A stretch of 64,000 nucleotides of DNA from BD2-11 sp965221785 (GCA_965221785.1 CBDCSR010000003.1:1-64000); one strand, 5' to 3'; counted from the first letter of the stretch, positions 32,525 through 42,196 are shown. A program made the numbers and translations. The notes: generated by a model from the sequence alone, not told the origin.

Positions 32525-33412
32525 ATGTCCGCGATCCCGTTGCGGCCTCTGGATTTCGGGGAGGTTCTCGACCTCGGCTTCGGACTCTTCCGGCGCGACT
32601 ATCGGCTTTACATGCCGCTCGCCCTCGTCGGTCTGGTGCCGGCAATGGTGGCGACGGTGATCCCGACCACGTCCGAGATCGATCCGCAGGCCATTGTGGC
32701 CGACCCTGGCGTGGTGCTGCCGTTCTTCGGACTCATGGCCGTCGGCATGGTGTTCTCGCTGCTGACCTGGGGGGCACTCGCGACGGCCATGGACGACCGA
32801 ATGGGCGATCGGCCGGCCTCGATCGGGAGCAGCTATGCACGAGCCCTCACCGCCCTTCCCCGGCTGCTGGCTGCCGGCGCCGTTGCGCTGGCGCTGCTGG
32901 CGGCGGCGATCTTCGCCCTGACCTTCCCCATGATGGCGCTCGTGGCTTTCGCCGCGCAGGCCGCTTCTCTCGCAAGCGCCCTGATCTCGTCTTTCGTGAT
33001 CCTGGCGTTGGCGGCAGCGGTCGTGGGATGGTGGGCTACGCACGTCTTCATGCTGGTGCCCGCGACCGCGGTCGAAGGGCGCGGGCCGCTCGCGGGCCTG
33101 CGCCGATCCTTCGGGCTGGTGCGGGGCAGTCGCATGCGGACCTTCTTCGTCGTCGTCGTCACCTGGTTCATCAGCGCCGTGCCGGGGGTGGCCGCGTACT
33201 CGCTCGCGGGTTCGACGGGAGACCTGTTCGCAGCCAACCCGGCCCAGACCATCGGCCTGGTCCGGTTCTGGGTGATCCAGATCGTCGGACTGGGCTTTCA
33301 GTCGGTGACCACTCCGCTGTTGATGGCGTGCGCCATGGTGCTCTTTACGGACCTGAAGGCGCGGAGTGAGGGGACGGATCTCGAGGCCGCAGCCCGGGCG
33401 ATGGCGGGTTGA
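32525..33412 (+). CDS. Multi-pass membrane protein of the MoxR cluster
   Basis: The product has 295 residues from ATG 32525, with AGGAG 6-7 bp upstream. LDFGEVLDLGFGLFRRDYRL starts a fold like the glycerophosphodiesterase-type membrane domain. Six or so hydrophobic segments follow, including long Ala/Leu/Ile helices around residues 120-180. DUF4129, DUF4350, MoxR and DUF58 genes follow with no or minimal gap, so it belongs to that envelope-related operon. Confidence 0.7.
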   Translation: MSAIPLRPLDFGEVLDLGFGLFRRDYRLYMPLALVGLVPAMVATVIPTTSEIDPQAIVADPGVVLPFFGLMAVGMVFSLLTWGALATAMDDRMGDRPASIGSSYARALTALPRLLAAGAVALALLAAAIFALTFPMMALVAFAAQAASLASALISSFVILALAAAVVGWWATHVFMLVPATAVEGRGPLAGLRRSFGLVRGSRMRTFFVVVVTWFISAVPGVAAYSLAGSTGDLFAANPAQTIGLVRFWVIQIVGLGFQSVTTPLLMACAMVLFTDLKARSEGTDLEAAARAMAG

Positions 33413-34054
33413 GTGTTCCAGGAGCAGCTTCCCTCCGCCGAGGAGGTGTCGCGAACGCTCGCAGACATCCTTGCGGCACCGGAATTCCAGGCCTTCGAAG
33501 GTGGGTTGTCGAGTCGAGTGCTGGCCGAGCTGTGGGTGCGGTTCTGGGACTGGGTGGGCAGCATGTTCCCGGGCATGTCGGAATCACAGGCCGAGCTGCT
33601 GACCGTAGTCATCGCGGCAGTCTCCCTGGGCGCCGTCGCCCTGGTTGTGCTGCGCGCGCTGCCGCAGACTGGTCCGCAATCGGCGCGGCGTGATCCCGGC
33701 GCGGTGCCCGACGAGCGTCGCACCGCCCGGGACTGGCTGCGCATCGCCGCCGAGAGAGCACGCGCCACGGAGTATCGGCACGCCGCCTCGGCACTGTATC
33801 AGGGATTCGTCCTCACTCTGGAACGCAGGGGCGCGGTCGACTTCCACCCGTCCAAGACCCCCGGGGAGTATGCGCTGGAGGCGGCTGGGGGCGGGGTCAT
33901 CGACGAACGCGAGAAAGCCGACGCGACCCGTTTTATTCGCTCCTTTCAGGAACTCGCCTTCGGCTCGGAGACCCCCACCTCCGCCGGCTACCGCGGTCTT
34001 GAGCGGCTGGCCGGGCAGATGGGGTGCGACGTAACCCGGGAGGCGGGGAGGTGA
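33413..34054 (+). CDS. DUF4129-domain membrane protein
   Basis: The product has 213 residues starting at GTG directly after the previous TGA. A hydrophobic segment (about 62-82) is followed by a DUF4129 region with DWLRIAAERARATEYRHAAS and ALYQGFVLTLERRG, then RFIRSFQELAFGS. DUF4129 proteins are regular members of MoxR-DUF58 clusters and often adjoin transglutaminase domains; none is fused here. Confidence 0.7.
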   Translation: MFQEQLPSAEEVSRTLADILAAPEFQAFEGGLSSRVLAELWVRFWDWVGSMFPGMSESQAELLTVVIAAVSLGAVALVVLRALPQTGPQSARRDPGAVPDERRTARDWLRIAAERARATEYRHAASALYQGFVLTLERRGAVDFHPSKTPGEYALEAAGGGVIDEREKADATRFIRSFQELAFGSETPTSAGYRGLERLAGQMGCDVTREAGR

Positions 34055-35382
34055 CCCCGGAACGGGCTCGGCCGCGGACCGGGGCGGCCGCGCGCCCTGA
34101 CCGGCGGACGCGAGGGTCCCCTGCCCCCGGCGCCGGATGGGGAGTTCTGGCCGCGATCGCGGTTGCCACGCTACTGCTCGTGGTGACGGCGTTCGCGCTG
34201 CGTCCGTCGGGCTCCTCGGCCCGAGACGTCCGCCGCAGCGCGCTGCGCGCCACGCCCGACGGGGTTGCGGGGCTGTACCGTGCAATCGCGCGCCTGGGAC
34301 CGCCCAGCGCGATCCGGGTGACGCCTCTCGTCGACGCCGAACCCCTGCGCGGGACCCTGGTGATGCTGCAACCGGTGCGGCGGCCCAGCCCGCGCGAGGT
34401 GCACGAGCTGCTGGAGTGGGTGCGGGGCGGGGGAACCCTGATCCACGCCCCCCGCGCCGCGTCGCCCATCCTGGACTCGCTCGGCCTGGTGCGGCGCACG
34501 CTCCCGGAAGCCGGGGACTCCGCAGAGGCACCGGGTGCGTCGCCGGGTCCGGAACTCGAGGACCGCCCGCTCTGGAGCGGGGACCACCCCCTGACCGAAG
34601 GACTGCCCATGGCCCCCACGGCGCGTTACGCGATCGCGCCCGACACGGCCTCCGAGGAGAACGAAGAAGAGGACGAGGCGGACGAGGACGAAGAGCCGGG
34701 GCCCGATCCCGTGCCCTACCATCCCCTGCTCCTGTCCGCACCCGACTCGGCCGGCCATCGCTGGGCGGTCGCTGTCTCGATTCCGCTGCGCGAGGGACGC
34801 ATCATCACCTTCGCCGACGCGCAACCCCTCTCCAACCGCTTCGCCGGCGAGGGGGCTCTGGCCGTGTTGGCGGTGCGCGCGGCCATCGCCTGGACGAACC
34901 CGGGGGACTCCGTCTTCTTCGACGAGTTCAGCCAGGGACTGGGGGCGTCTCGCTCTCCCGCGCGCGCGACCGCGGATTTCCTCGTCGGCACGCCCGTCGG
35001 AAGAGCTTCGCTTCACCTGGGCGTGGTCGTTCTCCTGGCGTTCTTCTGCGCCGGGCTCCGCTTCGGCGCCCCGCTGGCTCCGGCCGTCGGACCAGGGCGA
35101 TCCTCGCTGGAGCACCTGACGGCTCTCGCGGCGGTATACGAGAGCGCGCAGGCCCGGGAGACCGCCGCCGTCCTGATGCTCGGACGACTTGCGCGTGCCG
35201 CCCATCTCCCGCCTCCCCAGGACCTGCGGGAAGCCGAGCGTCTGCTGGCGCGACTGGCGCAGCGGACCGCGCGTCCCCGGGCACTCCGGCTCATCCGCCA
35301 GGGCCTCGCGGCCAGTCCCCTGGACCTGATACGGGTCGCGCAGGGCATCGACAACCACACCCAAAGGAGAAGATCCGCATGA
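34051..35382 (+). CDS. DUF4350-domain membrane protein
   Basis: The product has 443 residues from GTG 34051, overlapping the previous stop (GTGA). The N-terminal membrane segment (about 30-52) precedes an extracytoplasmic domain with ELLEWVRGGGTLIHAPRAAS and TFADAQPLSNRFAGEGALA, typical of DUF4350. A second membrane segment lies near 320-340, and a cytoplasmic TPR-like tail follows. The middle holds an acidic stretch of Glu and Asp (about residues 205-225) of low complexity. It precedes the MoxR ATPase with a four-base overlap. Confidence 0.7.
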   Translation: MTPERARPRTGAAARPDRRTRGSPAPGAGWGVLAAIAVATLLLVVTAFALRPSGSSARDVRRSALRATPDGVAGLYRAIARLGPPSAIRVTPLVDAEPLRGTLVMLQPVRRPSPREVHELLEWVRGGGTLIHAPRAASPILDSLGLVRRTLPEAGDSAEAPGASPGPELEDRPLWSGDHPLTEGLPMAPTARYAIAPDTASEENEEEDEADEDEEPGPDPVPYHPLLLSAPDSAGHRWAVAVSIPLREGRIITFADAQPLSNRFAGEGALAVLAVRAAIAWTNPGDSVFFDEFSQGLGASRSPARATADFLVGTPVGRASLHLGVVVLLAFFCAGLRFGAPLAPAVGPGRSSLEHLTALAAVYESAQARETAAVLMLGRLARAAHLPPPQDLREAERLLARLAQRTARPRALRLIRQGLAASPLDLIRVAQGIDNHTQRRRSA

Positions 35383-36326
35383 ATTCGCCGGATCCGGCGC
35401 TGCGGCTGCTCGCCGCCCTCGACCAGATCGTGCTCGGCCAGGCCACCATGCTCAGGCAGATGACGATCACCCTCCTCGCCCGCGGACACGCGCTCGTCGA
35501 AGGCGTCCCGGGAACGGCGAAGACGCTGGCGGTGCGCGCGCTCGCAAGGGGGCTGAGCCTGGACTTCGGCCGGGTGCAGTTCACCCCGGACCTGATGCCC
35601 ACCGATCTCACGGGATTGAACGTCCTGGACGACACCGGACGCGACTTCACCTGGCGGCCCGGGCCCGTCTTCGCCGATCTCCTGCTGGCCGACGAGATCA
35701 ACCGGGCGCCCGCCAAGACCCAGGCCGCGCTGCTCGAATCGATGGAGGAGCGGCAAGTCACGGTGGACGGGACAACGCGTCCGCTCCCGGAGGCCTTCAC
35801 CGTGTTCGCCACACAGAACCCGGTCGAATACGAGGGCACCTACCCGCTCCCGGAAGCGCAGGTGGACCGCTTTCTGATGAAGATCTCGGTGGATTATCCC
35901 CCGGAGGAGGCGGAGCGCCGCATCCTCGACCGCCACGACGCCGGCTTCCGCGCGGACGACGAGGCCACCTATCCGCTGGGCGAGCCGGTATCCCGGGAGG
36001 AGCTGCTGGCGATGCGGAATACCGTGAACCGCATGCACGTGGACGAGCGCATCCGCCGCTACATCACCGACATCGTGCGCGCGACGCGCAAGGAATCGGT
36101 CTTCGCGCTGGGAGCGAGCCCGCGCGCCGGCGTGGCCCTGTTGCAGGCGGCCAAGGCCGAGGCCTGGCTCAACGGTCGGGACTTCGCCATTCCCGACGAC
36201 GTAAAGGCGCTGTCCTTCCCGGTCCTCCGCCACCGGGTGGTTCTCACCCCCGAAGCCGAGGTGGAGGGACGATCTTCCGACGACGAGGTCGCGGCGCTGC
36301 TCGAGACCCTGGAAGCGCCACGGTAG
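35379..36326 (+). CDS. MoxR-family AAA+ ATPase
   Basis: The product has 315 residues. The ribosome site AAAGGAGA precedes ATG 35379, which overlaps the DUF4350 stop. Walker A is EGVPGTAKTLAVRALARGLS, Walker B LLLADEINRAPAKTQAALLE and sensor 1 FTVFATQNPVEYEGTYPLPE. MoxR ATPases act as chaperone-like assemblers, usually with DUF58/VWA partners, as here. It is the energy-using centre of the cluster. Confidence 0.93.
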   Translation: MNSPDPALRLLAALDQIVLGQATMLRQMTITLLARGHALVEGVPGTAKTLAVRALARGLSLDFGRVQFTPDLMPTDLTGLNVLDDTGRDFTWRPGPVFADLLLADEINRAPAKTQAALLESMEERQVTVDGTTRPLPEAFTVFATQNPVEYEGTYPLPEAQVDRFLMKISVDYPPEEAERRILDRHDAGFRADDEATYPLGEPVSREELLAMRNTVNRMHVDERIRRYITDIVRATRKESVFALGASPRAGVALLQAAKAEAWLNGRDFAIPDDVKALSFPVLRHRVVLTPEAEVEGRSSDDEVAALLETLEAPR

Positions 36327-36364
36327 CAGTCCGTGGACGAACTCTCCCCGGCATTCGAGCGGCG

Positions 36365-37678
36365 ATGATCCGCGCTGTCCCGAGCCGGCGCGCGCTCTGG
36401 CTCCTCGCGCTGGCCTCGCCGCTGCTGGCGGTGTCGGTTCCGGTCGCGCTCCTGGCCGATCTGGTCATCGGAGGACTGATCCTGCTGGACGCGCGCCGGA
36501 CACGGACCCCCGAGGTGAGCCGGCGGGCCCCCGAGGTGGCCTCCCTGGGCACGTTCGCGGAAGCGGTCGTCACCGTCGCCAACCCCGCGCTGCGGGCCGT
36601 CCGCGTGATGCTCACGGACGACATCGACGCGAGGTTCGAGCGCCGGGGCGCCCATCGGGGCCACGAGGACTGGCACGCGGGCGTGCGACTGACCCTGCCG
36701 CCCGGCGGGTCCGTCTCGCAATCCTACCGGATCCGGCCACGCGCGCGCGGCTTCCTCAAGCTCGGCGACATGCACCTGCGCGCGCTGGGCCCGTTCGGGC
36801 TGGCGTGGACCCGCGTCACCGTGCCGGCGTCCGACGTGGTGCGCGTCCAGCCGGGCATCCGCGATTTCCTTTGGGACAGGAAGCACAGCCTGCGCCGCCC
36901 GCTCCACGAGATGGGACCCCGGCGCACGCGCATGCGCGCGGAAGGCACCGAGTTCGAGAGCCTGCGAGAGTACGTGAAGGGAGACGATCCGCGCACCATC
37001 GACTGGAAGGCCTCCGCCAGGCGCCGGCACTTCGTGGTGCGCAACTACCAGGCGGAGCGCGGGCAGCACATCGTCCTCGCCATCGACGCGGGCCGCCACA
37101 TGCGCGAGACCATCCTGGACCGGGAGCGCGCCGACATCGCGCTGGCCGCGTGCATGCTGCTGGCCAGCCGCGCGCAGGCCTACGGGGATCGCCTCGGGGT
37201 GATGGTCTTCGACGACCGCATCCGCCACGTGTCGGCACCGAGGCGGGTGAACCTTCCCCGGCTCGCGGAGACGCTCACCGGGGTCGAGACACGCCTGGTG
37301 GAGCCCAACTACCCCCTGGCCATGGCGACGCTGGGACGAACCTTCAGCAAGCGTTCGCTGGTGGTGCTCTTCTCCGACGTGATCGACGAGACCGTCTCGC
37401 GGGCCCTGGTTCGCTCGCTGGGCCGGGTCGCTCGCGCGCACCTCCCGCTCGCCGTGACCATCGGCAACCCGGGCCTGGAGGAAGCGGCCGGCCAGGTGGT
37501 GAGAACCGATGGCGACGCCTTCCGCCGGGCGGCCGCCGCCGAACTTGCGCAGGCGCGCGCGCTGGCGCTGCAGGCCATGCGGCGTTCCGGAGTCCTCGTG
37601 GTCGACGTCCCACCCGCCCGGACCCTCGCGGCCACGCTCGACAAGTACATGGAGGTGAAGGAACGAGGGCTGCTGTAG
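36365..37678 (+). CDS. DUF58-domain (vWA-like) protein
   Basis: The product has 437 residues. Two N-terminal hydrophobic segments, a beta-rich part, then the DUF58 motif GTEFESLREYVKGDDPRTID followed by WKASARR. The vWA-like part has a DxAxx-type metal site in IVLAIDAGRHMRE and LVVLFSDVIDETVS. DUF58 proteins are the usual target or partner of MoxR. It ends 49 bp before the convergent RDD-SpoIIM gene. Confidence 0.85.
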   Translation: MIRAVPSRRALWLLALASPLLAVSVPVALLADLVIGGLILLDARRTRTPEVSRRAPEVASLGTFAEAVVTVANPALRAVRVMLTDDIDARFERRGAHRGHEDWHAGVRLTLPPGGSVSQSYRIRPRARGFLKLGDMHLRALGPFGLAWTRVTVPASDVVRVQPGIRDFLWDRKHSLRRPLHEMGPRRTRMRAEGTEFESLREYVKGDDPRTIDWKASARRRHFVVRNYQAERGQHIVLAIDAGRHMRETILDRERADIALAACMLLASRAQAYGDRLGVMVFDDRIRHVSAPRRVNLPRLAETLTGVETRLVEPNYPLAMATLGRTFSKRSLVVLFSDVIDETVSRALVRSLGRVARAHLPLAVTIGNPGLEEAAGQVVRTDGDAFRRAAAAELAQARALALQAMRRSGVLVVDVPPARTLAATLDKYMEVKERGLL

Positions 37679-37726
37679 CAACCAGGGAACGAGGGCCCGC
37701 GGGCATTCGCCGTCGCCCCCGGATCT

Positions 37727-39478
37727 CTATGCCCGACCCGCCTTCCTCCGCCCGCCCCTAGCGAAATAGACCGCCAGCAAGACCGCCGTCGCTCCACCAA
37801 ACGCGAACTTCGCGGCCGCCGGCAGGCCCGACGGGGAATAGAAGCCTTCGACGATCCCCGCGATCACAAGCAGACCGACCACGCCCGCCAACAGGGAAAG
37901 CGCATCCCGCCCTCGCGCCTGCAGCGCCGCCCGGCGCGTGCGCCGACCCGGCGCCAGGACCGCGGAGCCAAGCCAGAGCCCGGCGCCTCCCGCCAGGCAG
38001 ATGGCGGTGAGTTCCATGAAGCCGTGCGGGAAGACGAACGCCAGAATGACCCCCAGCAGCCCCTCGTTCGCGTACAGCCCCAGAACCGTGCCCAGGTGCA
38101 CGCCGTTGAAGACCAGCAGCAGCACGGTCAGCGACCCCGCCAGCACGCCGCCCGCAAAGGCCAGCAGGGCAACCTGCACGTTGTTGGTGATGAGGCTCGT
38201 CGAAGCCAGCGGCATGAGCGTGCCCGGGATGTCGACGTATTCGGCGTCGATGTCTCCCACCGGGGTCGACTCCGCCCGCTCCAGCATGGCCGGCGACGTC
38301 ATGTAGCGGGCCAGGACCGGATTCGATCGCACGAGACCGTACGAGATGCCCATGGGACCGAAGAGCAGCAGGACGGCAAGCAGGATCGGCCCGTGGTACC
38401 TCCTCACCGCCTTCGGAAACCCGGATGTCATCCAGCGCCGCACCGACACGATGGACTCCCCGGTCACCCGGTAGAGGAGATTGTGGCCGGCTCCGGCCCA
38501 GCGTTCCAGACTGCGCAGCACCGACGCGGGCGCGCCGTAGGTGCGGGCGCGGGCCAGGTCCGCGGTCATCCCGCGATACAGACGGCCGAAGTCCCGGAGT
38601 TCCCTCTCGGGGAGGCGCCCGAGCCCGCCCCCGCGGCTCTCGCGCAACAGCTCGCCGAACCTGGCCCATTCCTGCCGCTGCTCCCGTACCAGGGCGGCCG
38701 CCTGCAGTCCCCACGCCCCGCCCGCCGCCGCCCGGCGCGGTTCCTCCTCATCGTGCAGCCGCACCAGGAACTCGTCGGTCGACACCGTTCCGAGCAGGGA
38801 ATGCCCCTCGACTGCCGGACGGATTGCCTGCAACACCGCGCTCGCGACCGAGCGTATCGCGTCGGGCGAGAGGCCGGCGCGGCGGCGGCGGTAGTTGGTG
38901 AGCAGCTCGAACTGCTCGGCCGAGAGCAGCGGACGGCCCGCCGCCGGGACGGGCGAGGCGTCGGGCCAGGCCACTTCGCCCGTACTCCCGTCGCGCACCA
39001 CGATGGTGTCGGCAGCCAGGTCGCCCAGTCGCTGGGATCGACCGCTGAGCATGATCACTCCCCCGCCGAGCACACCCGTCACCGCCGGCTGGAAGTCGAC
39101 GATGCGCAGCACGTTGCGGATCACCGAGCCGCGCACCGAGACCGGCTGGCCGCTGGAGTGGAGCACCCGCAGGCCGAGGGCGCGCTTTCCGGGCGTCTGG
39201 CCGTCGCGCAGGAGCTCGAACAGCAGGAAGTATCCCCACTGCAGCACGAAGAAACCGAGCACCAGGACGCTCGCCGCCAGACTCTCGCCCAGGGACAATC
39301 CGCCCCGCCGCAGCAGTGCGTCGGCCATCATGAGCAGGATCAGGCCGCCTGCGATGATCGCCATGTCGATCAGCAGAGCAGCCAGCCGCGAGCCTACGTC
39401 GGCCAGCTCGTAGTCCAGCCGGACGTGCTCGGGCGTCTCCAGCCGGAGCCGGCGCCCCGTTGTCGGCTTCTCCGCCAC
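37727..39478 (-). CDS. RDD-family and SpoIIM-type membrane fusion protein
   Basis: The product has 583 residues. The RDD domain (about 15-165) has DVGSRLAALLIDMAIIAGGL and DGQTPGKRALGLRVLHSSGQ. The second half (about 200-560) is a SpoIIM (stage II sporulation M-like) domain with VREQRQEWARFGELLRESRG and a run of five to six membrane helices including NNVQVALLAFAGGVLAGSL. The two are commonly separate genes beside MoxR-DUF58 clusters; here they are one protein. It lies convergent to the cluster, at the end of the envelope operon on the minus strand. Confidence 0.85.
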   Translation of the reverse strand: MAEKPTTGRRLRLETPEHVRLDYELADVGSRLAALLIDMAIIAGGLILLMMADALLRRGGLSLGESLAASVLVLGFFVLQWGYFLLFELLRDGQTPGKRALGLRVLHSSGQPVSVRGSVIRNVLRIVDFQPAVTGVLGGGVIMLSGRSQRLGDLAADTIVVRDGSTGEVAWPDASPVPAAGRPLLSAEQFELLTNYRRRRAGLSPDAIRSVASAVLQAIRPAVEGHSLLGTVSTDEFLVRLHDEEEPRRAAAGGAWGLQAAALVREQRQEWARFGELLRESRGGGLGRLPERELRDFGRLYRGMTADLARARTYGAPASVLRSLERWAGAGHNLLYRVTGESIVSVRRWMTSGFPKAVRRYHGPILLAVLLLFGPMGISYGLVRSNPVLARYMTSPAMLERAESTPVGDIDAEYVDIPGTLMPLASTSLITNNVQVALLAFAGGVLAGSLTVLLLVFNGVHLGTVLGLYANEGLLGVILAFVFPHGFMELTAICLAGGAGLWLGSAVLAPGRRTRRAALQARGRDALSLLAGVVGLLVIAGIVEGFYSPSGLPAAAKFAFGGATAVLLAVYFARGGRRKAGRA

Positions 39479-39554
39479 CGCGGGGCTTACTCGGGACGCT
39501 CTGTGACGGAGAGGGGCACGCGCCGGTGGCCGCGCTTCACGCGCTGGTATCGCC

Positions 39555-40397
39555 TCAGGGAGGCGGTGGAGAGCCCGTGGTTTCGCCGTCGACGCCGGTG
39601 GTGTCCCCGGGCTGGGGCTGCCAGGCGGGCGGGCTGGTGAGGTGGAGGGTGAGGCTGCCGACGAGCGGCACGCTCGACCTCATGTACACGAGCGCCCGGC
39701 GGTCGTCGTCGCTGAAGTACAGTTCGGCCTTGCCGCCCTGGCCGAAGAGTCCCCGGGTGCGGATGATCGGCTGCACCACGATCGTCTTGAAGATGCCCGC
39801 GGGGACTTCCTTTTCCTCCTTGCGCAGCACCCGCACGATGACCGGGTTCCCGGTGTCCTTGAAGTACCTGTTGAAGGTGTAGACGTCGCCCACTTCCAGC
39901 GGCAGGGTGCGGATGAAGTAGACAAAGGAGATGTCATCGAGGGGCAAGGTCGTGGGCAGGTCGCCCACCTCCTCGTCGTCCCTGCGTTCCCAGACCCCGC
40001 GCTCCGGGAACATCTCGTAATGCCGATAGCGCTTCGATCCGACTTCGTTCTGGTCCTGGATGAAGCGGAGGCTGGTCAGCGTGCGGGTGTCGAACCAGGT
40101 CTGGAACACGTCGCGCACGCGCGCGAACAGCACGCCGCCGTCGATGCGCATGACGGCGCGGTAGGCCGGGGTTCCCCGCACCGCTTCGATGGCGGCGACC
40201 TCCAGCGATCCTTCGCCGGCATTGAGGATCCCCAGCTTGACCTTGTATTCCAGGAACTCGCCCACCTCGAACGGCACGGGCGCCTGGAGGGGTTCCACCG
40301 GCCTCACCCAGGGCGCCTGCGCCTGCGCGCGGCCCTCGGCCGGCGGCATGACGGCGAGTCCCAGCGCGAGCGCCAAAAGGCCGACCGGGCGCGTCAT
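39555..40397 (-). CDS. DUF3108-domain periplasmic or outer-membrane protein
   Basis: The product has 280 residues from ATG 40397, overlapping the glycosyltransferase stop; the very long frame extending upstream is an artefact of neighbouring genes. A signal peptide of about 24 residues ends near GRAQA. The DUF3108 body reads VGEFLEYKVKLGILNAGEGS, FQTWFDTRTLTSLRFIQDQN and SKRYRHYEMFPERGVW, then YFSDDDRRALVYMRSSVPLV. DUF3108 is a beta-rich, lipoprotein-carrier-like fold of unknown ligand. It follows genes for a lipid-A-type acyltransferase and a glycosyltransferase. Confidence 0.8.
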   Translation of the reverse strand: MTRPVGLLALALGLAVMPPAEGRAQAQAPWVRPVEPLQAPVPFEVGEFLEYKVKLGILNAGEGSLEVAAIEAVRGTPAYRAVMRIDGGVLFARVRDVFQTWFDTRTLTSLRFIQDQNEVGSKRYRHYEMFPERGVWERRDDEEVGDLPTTLPLDDISFVYFIRTLPLEVGDVYTFNRYFKDTGNPVIVRVLRKEEKEVPAGIFKTIVVQPIIRTRGLFGQGGKAELYFSDDDRRALVYMRSSVPLVGSLTLHLTSPPAWQPQPGDTTGVDGETTGSPPPP

Positions 40398-41218
40398 GAT
40401 CCCTGCGCCGCGGCAAAGGTCACCCGGCCGCGGGCGCGGCCCAGGCCCCGCAACGTGCGCCACGGCTTGAAGCGCGAACGCCGCACCCGCCGGTTGCGGG
40501 GTGCCTCGACCACGGCCTCGGCGACCGCGCGCGCATGGGGAACCGCACGCTCGAGCAACTCCAGGTTGCCGGCCCAGCCCTCCCCGAGCCCGAACCCCCT
40601 CTCGCTCGCTTCGGCAAACATCTTCCGGAGCACCACGACGCGGTACGCCCGGAAGCCCCCGAACGGATCCGATACCGGCGCCGACCGGAGTGCCGCTCGC
40701 AGCAAGTGGCGCCCGGCCCAGCGGGTAATGCGGGCGGACCGGGTCAGTCCGGGCGGGTCCCCGGCGCAGGCCACGCTCACGACATCCGCACCCCCCTCGA
40801 TGGTCTTCATGAGGGGCACGATGCCCGCGGGGTCGTCGCTGAAATCGGCCTGGAGGGTCACGGCCACGTCCCGTTTCGGATACTCGGCCCTGCGGGCGGC
40901 CTGGCGCAGCAGCTCTTCCGTCGCCCCCGAATACCCCATTCGCTGTTTGCCGTAGAGGATCACAAGCGGCACGACGCGCCGGTAGCTCGACAGCAGCGAC
41001 CGCGTATCGTCGCTTGAGCCGTCGTCGAGTACGAGAATCTCGTAGTCGCGGCCGAAGTCGGCCATGACCTGACGGATCTTCCAGAGAAGCACGCCGATGG
41101 TGTTCTCTTCGTTGCGAGCGGGTATGCAGATATAGACCAAGCCGAACTCCGTGGGCTCGTGGGCGTCCTTCGGCACTGCAAGATCGGGGCCGAACAGGAC
41201 CGCGAGCGGCGGGAACAA
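40394..41218 (-). CDS. Family 2 glycosyltransferase
   Basis: The product has 274 residues. LVYICIPARNEENTIGVLLW begins the GT-A fold, with the DDGSSDD motif in ILVLDDGSSDDTRSLLSSYR and a donor/metal-type motif in QADFSDDPAGIVPLMKTIEG. It is of the dolichyl-phosphate-mannose-synthase-like class without C-terminal membrane helices. It probably transfers a sugar to a lipid or envelope acceptor. Gene order with the acyltransferase and exporter supports envelope lipid work. Confidence 0.88.
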   Translation of the reverse strand: MFPPLAVLFGPDLAVPKDAHEPTEFGLVYICIPARNEENTIGVLLWKIRQVMADFGRDYEILVLDDGSSDDTRSLLSSYRRVVPLVILYGKQRMGYSGATEELLRQAARRAEYPKRDVAVTLQADFSDDPAGIVPLMKTIEGGADVVSVACAGDPPGLTRSARITRWAGRHLLRAALRSAPVSDPFGGFRAYRVVVLRKMFAEASERGFGLGEGWAGNLELLERAVPHARAVAEAVVEAPRNRRVRRSRFKPWRTLRGLGRARGRVTFAAAQGS

Positions 41219-41230
41219 ACAGGCTGGCGC

Positions 41231-42178
41231 TTATACCTGACCGCGCGCGGACGGTTCCGGCGTCCGTCCGGCGGCTCGCGTGCGGGACCACCGCCGGTGC
41301 TGCCACAGATACTGGCCCGGATAGCGCCGCACCCAGCGCTCGAGCGCGGAGACGTGTGCGCGCGTCAGCGCCTCCACATCGCGGGCCGGCACACCGCTCG
41401 GCGGAATGGAAACCTGCTCCAGAACGAGGTGATGGGGAACGGGGGCCGCCGGATGATGGAGGGCGACACCCAGAACCAGGGGTGCGCCGCTGCGCAGTGA
41501 GAGCAGGGCCGCGCCGCGGGCGGTCGAGGCCGGCTCGCCGAAGAAGTCCACCATCAGGCCGCGCGCGTGGGCATTCTGGTCGGCGAGCAGCACGACGACC
41601 CGGCCCTTGCGGAGCGAGCGCAGCAGGACATGCACCTGGTCGTCGCGCGAGACCACGTTCATTCCCAGTCGCCGGCGGGCCTGCACCAGTGCCCGGTCGA
41701 AGAGCGGGTTGTTCTGGCGGCGCACCACCACGTCCAGCGGAAGGTCGCGGCACGCCAGCGCCCCGCCCCCCACTTCCCAGTTGCCGATGTGGCCGGTCAC
41801 CAGTATGGCGCCCTCGCCGCGCGCCACCGGCTCCGCCAGCAGCTCCAGCCCCTCCACCCGCGAGAGCGCGAGGATCTCGGCGCGCGTCAGGCGCGCGAGC
41901 CGGAAGGTGGTGGCCGCGGTGCGTCCCAGGTGGCGGTAGCTCTCTCGCGCCACGCGGGCCCGCCAGGCGGAAGAGCGCCCCGGAAAGGCGCGCACGAGGT
42001 TCTCGGCGGTGACCCGGCGGCGGATGCCCAGCACGCTGCCGGCCAGCCACCCCGCCACCGCCCCCAGCCCCTGGACCCACCGCCCTGGAAGCAGCCCCGC
42101 AAACGCGGCGGCCAGGCGGAAGAGCGCGTATTCGACCCGGTGCCGGATGCGCGCGCGCCGTCCCTCAGACGCCCCCAT
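41231..42178 (-). CDS. Lysophospholipid / lipid-A-type acyltransferase
   Basis: The product has 315 residues. An N-terminal hydrophobic helix and the family pattern RRVTAENLVRAFPGRSSAWR are followed by the catalytic HxxxxE in ILVTGHIGNWEVGGGALAC. Further blocks are VVRRQNNPLFDRALVQARRR and VVVLLADQNAHARGLMVDFF. These match the LpxL/HtrB family, which adds secondary acyl chains to lipid A, although marine and unusual bacteria use it for other acceptors. The ABC exporter gene follows 18 bp upstream in transcription order. Confidence 0.88.
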   Translation of the reverse strand: MGASEGRRARIRHRVEYALFRLAAAFAGLLPGRWVQGLGAVAGWLAGSVLGIRRRVTAENLVRAFPGRSSAWRARVARESYRHLGRTAATTFRLARLTRAEILALSRVEGLELLAEPVARGEGAILVTGHIGNWEVGGGALACRDLPLDVVVRRQNNPLFDRALVQARRRLGMNVVSRDDQVHVLLRSLRKGRVVVLLADQNAHARGLMVDFFGEPASTARGAALLSLRSGAPLVLGVALHHPAAPVPHHLVLEQVSIPPSGVPARDVEALTRAHVSALERWVRRYPGQYLWQHRRWSRTRAAGRTPEPSARGQV

Positions 42179-42196
42179 GCGTGCTCCCCGCCGGAA

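Noticed and set aside
39555..42080. 841-codon minus-strand frame
   Set aside because: Only its last 280 codons (DUF3108) are real; the rest is out-of-frame reading of the glycosyltransferase and acyltransferase genes.
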